This document shows positions 42,596-47,525 of a DNA stretch of 47,525 nt, one piece after another. The position numbers were made by a program, and so were the translations under genes. The notes beneath the pieces were generated by a model. The model was not told where the DNA came from. It ran no database searches and saw only the letters and a list, made by a program, of their open reading frames with translations. The first letter of the stretch is position 1, and each line of letters begins with the position of its first letter. This DNA comes from Mitosporidium daphniae (lineage: Eukaryota; Microsporidia). The DNA lies in the NCBI RefSeq assembly GCF_000760515.2, contig NW_013546556.1, positions 1 to 47,525 on the forward strand, read 5' to 3'.

Positions 42596-43171
42596 TCATT
42601 TATTGGCAAAAAACGTCGCCAACCAAGAAGCTTCTGAAGCCATTTCCTCAGCTGACCTTGGAATGGCGCGGTTATTTTCAACATCACAAAGTTCCTTTTG
42701 AGAGGAAACGAATGTAAGCTCCCGATTTGGGGAAAGGCTGGTGTCCAGCTTGCCAAGGCTGCTCGTGTAGACATTGGGTTTGGCTTTTCCCTCAATGATG
42801 TTGTAAATTAAGTCGTTGGGTTGAAAGTCGTTTGGATATCTCGGGATTATATGCATATGAACATGTGGCACAGTTTGGCCAGCAAATTCGCCATCTTGTA
42901 CGGAAAACGTCAAAGACAAGGCATTGTATTTCTGCTCAAGCACTTTGCCTATCAGTCTTGATGAGCAAAAAAGATCCGCCGCCTCTTCGTTTGTCAAATC
43001 AGCTACTCGCTTTACAATCCGTCGACTGATGACAAGGACATCTTAATTAATATATGGTATTGCACTTACGACCAGGGACTATTGGTTTAATATTTACTAG
43101 CCCAAGTACAAAATGGCTTTTAAAAAAACATGGGAAGGATCGATTGAATGTGGTCCAAATTGGGCTAGCAT
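42596..43171 (-). CDS. FHIT: FHIT-type diadenosine triphosphatase, apparent frameshift
   Basis: This HIT hydrolase cleaves Ap3A-type dinucleotides. ATG 43171 gives MLAQFGPHSIDPSHVFLK, the expected N-terminus. The next family block, SHFVLGLVNIKPIVPG, is in another frame, one base away. The change falls at a T4/A7 homopolymer run (43118-43128) with no GT-AG pair able to explain it, so a one-base sequence error or a real disruption is likely. A 28 nt intron then joins to HVLVISRRIVKRVADLTNEE. Later parts are intact: LTFSVQDGEFAGQTVPHV and the catalytic triad HVHMHII. The tail ends with ASEASWLATFFANK. Confidence 0.85.
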
Positions 43172-43573
43172 AATCTGAATAGGCGAATTTAAAATTGTAT
43201 TATAACGGCATCATCTTTTTCAAAGCATATACATGCATACCCACACATACAGATGGGGTCTAACCTTAATCCGTAAATGTTAACCGCGTAAGCGATTAAA
43301 CTTGGCGCTTTCATAGCCCGCCTGGTAAGTGATACGCTTTTAACCAGATACGCTTTTAACTAGGTATGCTTTTAACCAGGTACGTTTTAGCAAGGTACGT
43401 TTTAACAAAGTTAATTACGACCAGTAAGAAAAGACACCTATCTAGAACGTCCAATCACAGCACACGACAGAATAATTTTGAAATGTCGCCGTTAGGCATT
43501 AAAGGGCCTTGTTAATTAAATTTAAATTAAACGTTCTTTGTCTCTTTGCATTGAATTCTTGTGCACGTTTGAT
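43172..43573. other. Divergent promoter region between FHIT and EF-P
   Basis: This 402 bp gap separates two divergent genes. It holds a five-unit tandem repeat (listed separately), an AT-rich tract near 43500-43540 (TTAATTAAATTTAAATTAAA) and no recognisable coding or RNA gene. Confidence 0.5.
43331..43410. repeat. Degenerate 15-17 nt tandem repeat, five units
   Basis: Units read GATACGCTTTTAACCA, GATACGCTTTTAACTAG, GTATGCTTTTAACCAG, GTACGTTTTAGCAAG and GTACGTTTTAACAAAG. The unit drifts from left to right, and the three right-hand copies each begin GTAYG, carry TTTTARC and end in AG, the same signals as introns in this window. It lies about halfway between the FHIT and EF-P start codons. Confidence 0.85.
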
Positions 43574-44284
43574 ATGATGCTCCCTTCGGTTGTATTTAGA
43601 CGGAATTCCATTTTTAATGGGCCCATAAAGGTATCGCGAATTATTGACATTAGCGATATCTGAGAATATCAATTTCAGATTTAAGAAAAAACGATTGGAT
43701 TCTTCATGAAGATAGAGTTTCGGTTGTCAGCCAAGTCTCCTCATCTTGCTCCGGTAGAGGAGCTCGATCCTTTTCGTTGACACTCAAATGTCCAGCCACC
43801 GGGAATATATCAAACCTAAAGCCCTCTCCTAACTCAATGTTTGACAGTATCCCAATCTCATTTTAACGATAGAAATGGACCTCCAGGACCATACATATTT
43901 ATACATGTATTCAGAGGGAGAAAGGTTGATATGCTCGCATCCGGAGACTTTTGAAAGCATCGAAATCAGCGACTCTTTGGTTGATAAAAAGGCCATTCCC
44001 TTCTTGGAGGGTAAGAAACGTTGAAACTGGACCTTTAGGCGGATTTCCCATTCGTGTCAAAATCAACGAGGAAACTGGCACCCCGGTTTTCGTGACGTTG
44101 AAAAGTCTTGTATGTACAGTTTCGGGTCTTGAGGAAGTATCGCAAGGGTAAAATGCGCGTACCGCTTAACTTTAGCTTGATTGCGACGCTTGCCTCCGGG
44201 GAAAAAATACTCTGCCCTCCCGGCACTAAAGTTGGAAGCAAATTGCTTGTTGATCCTGCCTCAAGGCAATGTTTGACTGGCTAG
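43574..44284 (+). CDS. Bacterial-type elongation factor P, likely mitochondrial
   Basis: EF-P relieves ribosomes stalled at proline runs; eukaryotes use eIF5A in the cytosol, so this copy probably works in mitochondria. ATG 43574 begins MMLPSVVFRRNSIFNG, basic and presequence-like. Four introns (23, 26, 28 and 28 nt) give three domains. Domain I has ISISDLRKNDWILHEDR and a loop SGRGAR with Arg or nearby residue at the modified tip. Domain II has DHTYLYMYSEGERLICSH and PETFESIEI. Domain III has LIATLASGEKILCPPGTKVG and LLVDPASRQCLTG, matching the EF-P C-terminus. The splices fall between conserved blocks. It is visible only after splicing. Confidence 0.8.
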
Positions 44285-44368
44285 CAAAATAAACCATTAG
44301 CGCCTTGCCAAGATAAATGGCCAAGGACGCGGCAAATGGATAGCTCGCAACTAAAGGAATGATAGCTT

Positions 44369-45081
44369 CTATTTTATTTTAAATAAATTTGGGATTTCTT
44401 GCTGTACGCATTTTAGCTCGTCACTCAAAGCAAGGCTCGAATTGGTACAGAGGTCAAATGCGGATATTCTGACAGATACATTATATTCATCAACGCGCTC
44501 CAAAATAAAAAGACAAGCCTCGAATATTCTACCATGGAAATCTGGTATGGAATACCAAGAAACATGAAAGGCCAAGTCAAATAGCGAATCCCACTCGCAC
44601 ATCATTTTTGCCTTTTCCCAAATAAGGCCATTCAAAATTCTACTTGTAACTAGCCTTATACTTACAAATATTGTACCAGGGGATTATTTGCCAACAACGT
44701 TGCCAGCTCTTTGATTAAATTAAGACAGAGACATTTGGTTATTGGATCATTAGAAGAATAAATAGGAAGAATCTTTTTCAACACATCATCGGTGATATCT
44801 GCAAAAACTTGAACGGGATACTTTTTCTTTTCCATCAAAGTCATTATTGAGGAAATACAGTCAACAATATGCGATCGCAATTGATTGTTGCCATCCTTGA
44901 AGAAATCAATCAGCCTGAGCAGGCAGGACGTGGCAAAAATAGTAGAGTCATATGAGGGCGAGGCTACCAAAACGTTGATGAATGTATTTGGCCAAAGCAC
45001 GAGCGCCACACGTTGCTTGACCGAGTTAATGGAGCGCAGTTGGGAATCTAATTGCGAAAGGAGCCGAAGGCCATTTAGCAT
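44369..45081 (-). CDS. Helical-repeat protein, INTS7-like N-terminus
   Basis: ATG 45081 starts MLNGLRLLSQLDSQLRS, followed by IDFFKDGNNQLRSHIVD and KKILPIYSSNDPITKC plus NLIKELATLLANN. These recall the start of Integrator subunit 7 (LDKGLRS, DVFRVGNNFLR, RIFSVIHSNDPVAR). A 26 nt intron joins to a second exon, LNGLIWEKAKMMCEWDSLFD, which I cannot match. The product is only about 230 residues, whereas INTS7 is over 900, so this is a short relative, a partial gene or another ARM/HEAT protein. It is head-to-head with LTV1, start codons 23 bp apart. Confidence 0.45.
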
Positions 45082-45104
45082 TTAAATTAAATTTTTTAAT
45101 AAAA

Positions 45105-45904
45105 ATGGGCAAGAAATTCATCGATAAGAAAAAATGCCGGGTGTTTAAAATCGTCCATCCCTCAAATTCTCAACAAAAAATAGCCTTCAAAGACATTACA
45201 CAAGTGGGTTGGCCATTTTTAACACATTAGCATCGCAAAGTCTCAACATCGGATTCGATAACCGATGAGCTTGCCAGGGTAAATTTGATTGACTATCCAT
45301 CCGAGCCCGAGGATGGCCAAACAGACCCTTCATGTTGTCTCAAAGAAGCCAGAAGATATGGCATAGAATTCAATGATGCTGATGAGTATGATTATCTGCA
45401 GCATATGATGCCGATTGTACCAGATGCAGGATTTTTTGACAATCCGAATTACCTGCTTAAGGTAAAGAGAGCCGGTTTTTAATTTCTAGCTAAAAGAAGA
45501 GGATGTTGAGCAAAAATCGAATCAAGACGTCATTGAGATTCTTCGAGAACTCGATTGTTTTGATAGCGTCGACAAAAACGATCATAGACCTGCACAGACC
45601 GCAAATTGTGAGGTTGTTCTTTCCCAGCTTTTAAGAGCAACAAAGGAGCACGATGATGACCCTCTAGCCTCCAATCTTGAGGATTTAGAGCCATTCCCGT
45701 CGTCTTCTGTAAACGAGGACGAGTTCAACAAGGTACCGCGTCTCGAACAAATTTGATCGTTAGATTTTGACCGAATATTCAGATGATGAAGATGATACCA
45801 ATGACCACGAAACTCCGTTAAATGGAATTTGCGGCGACCAATATAAAATGCCGGAATACATTTGCATGGATGATTTATTGGAAGACATTAACAGATATTT
45901 ATAA
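45105..45904 (+). CDS. LTV1: LTV1-like 40S ribosome assembly factor, short form
   Basis: LTV1 escorts late pre-40S particles. ATG 45105 gives MGKKFIDKKKCRVFKIVHPS, like the family N-terminus. A 27 nt intron leads to ARRYGIEFNDADEYDYLQHM, the best LTV1 signature. Introns of 28 and 31 nt join a long acidic stretch and EYSDDEDDTNDHETPLNG. The product ends with MDDLLEDINRYL at about 235 residues. The basic coiled-coil C-terminus of other LTV1 proteins is missing, so it is either reduced or has further unseen exons. The stop is 6 bp from the convergent neighbour's stop. Confidence 0.75.
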
Positions 45905-45910
45905 TAGAGC

Positions 45911-46251
45911 CTAGGGATTCACCGGCGCATCCTTAAAAACGGGCAACTCGTTGAGATACTTATTTAATAAATCCCTAGCCTTAATGCTGTTAATGCTTAC
46001 TTTTGATTTGAAAGCTGAGCTTCTTTAGATTTTAGCTGCTCCAGGAGCTCCTCCTTGGTAAGCGAGGCCCGTTTTTCCTGCACAGATAGGTTGGCTGTCT
46101 GAAAAGCCAGTTGGCTCAGTTTTTCCATAAGGTTAGCCACAAGAACAAGGGTTGTGTTTTCCTGGTTAGAGGTTCCTATGTTTTTTTCATACGAAGATGT
46201 GATAGCAGAAAGAGCCGGAATCAATGATTCGTAGGCTATTTTGTTGGCCAT
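45911..46251 (-). CDS. Small helical protein, unknown
   Basis: ATG 46251 starts MANKIAYESLIPALSAITSS, with later VANLMEKLSQLAFQTANLSV and a charged coiled coil EELLEQLKSKEAQLSNQ. A 26 nt intron with normal ends adds DLLNKYLNELPVFKDAP. The total is about 105 residues. The size and helix-coil form would suit a small subunit of a complex (Mediator or kinetochore type), but no family match is claimed. The intron keeping frame supports it as a real gene. Confidence 0.55.
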
Positions 46252-46397
46252 TAATAAAAATTTAATTTACGGTCAGCTGTTGTTGGAGAGCGCATTAGGT
46301 CTGATGCGAAGTTTCAGTTGAAAATTGGCGTTACAAGGTAGCTCTCTGAGGTTGAGAAATCTAGGGCTTGTCTTTCTTTCACATTTGCCGTTCAAAG

Positions 46398-46842
46398 ATG
46401 AGTTGCCCAATGTTGGATTTATTTCCCGGCTATCATCCAGCACTATTTGTCGCTTGGATAAAATAGAAATTGCTTTCGGAAAGTAAAACGTTCTTCAATC
46501 TGAAAAATACCCATGAAAAGGGCTTAGAGACCTCAAATGTATGTATTTATTTTGCCGAAAAGCCTTCCAGATGTAAAAGTGGCTCATTAGTTGAGTCATA
46601 TAAATCATATAGTCTCACCCAGCCTAGCTATGGAGGATTGGCTTCAAGTTTATCTGAATTTGCACAGTCTACAGGTAATCTTAAGATTTTTATCAAACAA
46701 ATACTATTCGGCCACAAGTAAAGAAGAAAACCTACTTGTCGTGGCATTCGCTCAAAAATTTCTCCTTCATACTTTTATTTGTGCAGCCTTAAGTCTTACA
46801 CGGAATGCAAATCTTGCGATATCCCATTTATATCAAGTTTGA
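46398..46842 (+). CDS. Putative multi-exon small protein, unknown
   Basis: ATG 46398 opens MSCPMLDLFPGYHPALF. Candidate introns (an unusually short 18 nt one, then 24 nt and about 48 nt) join frames to SESKTFFNLKNTHEKGLETS, SYSLTQPSYGGLASSLSEFA and LLVVAFAQKFLLHTFICAAL, ending AISHLYQV. The last exons look like real protein, the first junction is doubtful. No family is recognised. Its stop overlaps the end of the minus-strand neighbour by about 10 bp. Confidence 0.35.
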
Positions 46843-47525
46843 GGAAAGCTAAGAAAATCGCGTACCTTTAGGGCCGTATTGACAAAATTCACAAATTCGC
46901 CGGCTTTATATGCCCCGATGTTAGTGGACGTCTTAAGAACGTTACCAATTGAAGGTCTTTATTCAAGTTCATACCAATGCAAGCTCCAATAAGAGTTAGT
47001 AGCGAGACACAAAGCTTATCGGAAAAACTTTGCCTATCTTCATATAGTAGAGAGATCAGGATTATTAATTGATGTTATCAAGCCTAAGGAAATCGTTGCA
47101 AGATGGTAAACTTGAATCCGTTTTCAAGGCCTTGATTTTTAGATGCCATTTTTAGCTGGATGGATTCATACTGAGCGCTTTTAGCGATATCCGATGATGG
47201 AAATGCACTAAAAAGATGTCAAAAATTTGAAACTTTGACATTCCCTTGGTCTAATGGTAGAATCTGATGAAGTCTTAACTTGACATAAAGAATAACCGTC
47301 TGATGGCAGATTTTGCTTGCTTAGATAGATCCTTTGAAAAAGAAAAGAATACCCTTTGAAAAAATACCGACTTATCTGTTGATTCTGAAGACCCTCAAAA
47401 AGGTTTGAAACGTCTCCATCACATAAATTTCTGGAACGAAGACGTGTGCCTTGAATAAAAGCCAGAAATAATATTTTAAAGGTCCCGTTTAAGTTGGGCA
47501 CGAAATTGTCTCTTTGAAGTGGCCT
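46833..47525 (-). CDS. Putative multi-exon gene entering from the right edge
   Basis: Minus-strand frames hold protein-like segments in order: NLNGTFKILFLAFIQGTRLR, DGDVSNLFEGLQNQQIS, across a 31 nt intron AQYESIQLKMASKNQGLENG, then FSDKLCVSLLTLIGACIGMN and IGAYKAGEFVNFVNTALK, ending RDFLSFPQT at 46833. Only the 31 nt junction is firm; the others need introns of uncertain ends. The start is beyond the window. No family is recognised. Confidence 0.35.

Noticed and set aside
43261-43410. CRISPR-like array
   Set aside because: Units are 15-17 nt with no spacers, drift in sequence and lie in a eukaryotic genome.
47236-47295. tRNA-like A box (TTGGTCTAATGGTAGAAT) on the plus strand
   Set aside because: The 5' half resembles a tRNA D-arm, but no anticodon stem or B box (GGTTCGA) follows and no acceptor pairing is visible. 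It also lies antisense to a probable coding exon.

Overview
The window is nuclear DNA of a very compact eukaryote using the standard genetic code. Almost every gene can be named by family, most are split by tiny GT-AG introns, intergenic gaps are usually under 200 bp, and AATAAA-like signals often sit on or just after the stop codons. Genes for a working mitochondrion are present: the SDH assembly factor SDHAF1, glycine-cleavage T-protein and a bacterial-type elongation factor P. Together with small proteins and dense packing, this fits an early-diverging fungus or microsporidian relative that still respires (Mitosporidium, Paramicrosporidium or Rozella type). That placement is inference. The fused lysine-ketoglutarate reductase/saccharopine dehydrogenase is not the usual fungal arrangement.

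Layout. 1-5.7 kb: AASS (lysine catabolism, running off the left edge), RNase P subunit RPP21, an unknown acidic-repeat protein, LSm5 and cytochrome b5. 6-11.4 kb: a choline-transporter-like protein, an acidic Ser-rich protein and a PA-TM-RING ubiquitin ligase. 11.6-16 kb: alpha-SNAP, T-protein, a poorly explained 0.8 kb gap, and a SWEET sugar transporter. 16-26.8 kb, visibly more GC-rich: MTR4, N-myristoyltransferase, SDHAF1, a Thg1-like protein, NAA30, LSG1 and a four-BRCT protein. 26.8-35.8 kb: a GRAM/VASt-like membrane protein, the UEV Mms2, an MFS carrier, NSRP1, V-ATPase subunit H, an SMPD4-like protein and a Cys-rich membrane protein. 36-43.2 kb: an LKB1-like kinase, WDR5, MCTS1/Tma20, a cysteine-synthase-like enzyme, TMEM245 and FHIT. 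43.2-47.5 kb: a tandem repeat, mitochondrial EF-P, an INTS7-like ARM protein, LTV1 and three small unassigned genes.

The genes are a housekeeping mix: RNA processing and ribosome assembly (LSm5, RPP21, MTR4, LSG1, LTV1, MCTS1, NSRP1), protein modification (NMT, NAA30), membrane and solute handling (CTL, SWEET, SMPD4-like, GRAM/VASt, V-ATPase) and mitochondrial upkeep. No rRNA, complete tRNA, CRISPR array or intact transposon was seen.

The most striking global feature is the introns. About 70 can be placed by protein homology; nearly all are 23-35 nt, many are exactly 25 nt, and none convincingly shorter than 23 nt was found. Exon joins below were worked out by hand from reading frame, GT-AG ends and remembered family sequences, without alignments.
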